From NCBI RefSeq assembly GCF_964340395.1, contig NC_135562.1, positions 10,629,634-10,693,633 on the forward strand: a stretch of 64,000 bases of DNA, read 5' to 3'. This DNA comes from Glandiceps talaboti (taxonomy: Eukaryota > Hemichordata > Enteropneusta > Spengelidae). The position numbers and the translations under genes were made by a program. A model generated the notes under the pieces. It had not been told where the DNA came from. It saw only the letters and a program-made list of their open reading frames with translations, and ran no database searches. Below, one piece after another: positions 60,078-64,000 of this stretch (positions are counted from its first letter, which is position 1; each line of letters opens with the position of its first letter).

Positions 60078-64000
<3,923 letters not shown>

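Overview
The window is metazoan nuclear DNA: AT-rich, with spliced genes split by GT/AG introns, many short terminal-inverted-repeat elements, microsatellites and long poly-G runs. The animal probably belongs to a marine invertebrate lineage (deuterostome or lophotrochozoan). Squalene epoxidase is encoded here, which argues against arthropods and nematodes, whose lineages lost the sterol branch. The species cannot be named from the sequence alone.

Three protein genes can be reconstructed exon by exon, all in the last 20 kb, with every splice phase matching. (1) A steroid 5-alpha-reductase family gene (SRD5A-like) on the minus strand, seven exons, 45514-52124, 272 aa. (2) A plus-strand gene, three exons, 52523-55413, 356 aa, whose C-terminus carries the KPWE/PEX39-type peroxisomal domain. 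It is head-to-head with the SRD5A-like gene across a 398-bp gap that must hold a shared promoter. (3) The C-terminal half of squalene epoxidase (SQLE) on the minus strand, five exons, 60078 to beyond the window end. Two of the three are sterol/steroid enzymes of the ER membrane and the third looks peroxisomal. The adjacency may be chance.

The first 45 kb are gene-poor. From 1 to 18 kb I see no convincing coding exon, only minisatellites, foldback elements and low-complexity tracts. From 18.6 to 22.2 kb the base composition becomes richer in CpG, as in a promoter region, and a possible plus-strand transcription unit starts there (candidate start exon 21656-21720, candidate exons 27825-27886, 28058-28118 and 29289-29425). 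A strong 3' splice site at 36306 opens an apparent terminal exon, and just inside it are three near-identical hairpins (36360-36427, 36553-36639, 36764-36844) with the form of microRNA precursors. They share a 20-nt 3' arm with at most one difference. I do not recognise this microRNA family; it is the most interesting candidate here.

Transposon-derived sequence is abundant: a small dispersed family with AGTCT ends (at least six good copies), a TTAA-flanked element, many foldback elements, two decayed Penelope-type GIY-YIG fragments (one enclosed in the long inverted repeats of another element), tRNA-derived SINEs and a roughly 1-kb element with GTCCCCGC ends. A recurring oddity is that splice donors of the genes lie at the edge of local tandem duplications that have copied the donor, clearly in SQLE and SRD5A and weakly in the KPWE gene.
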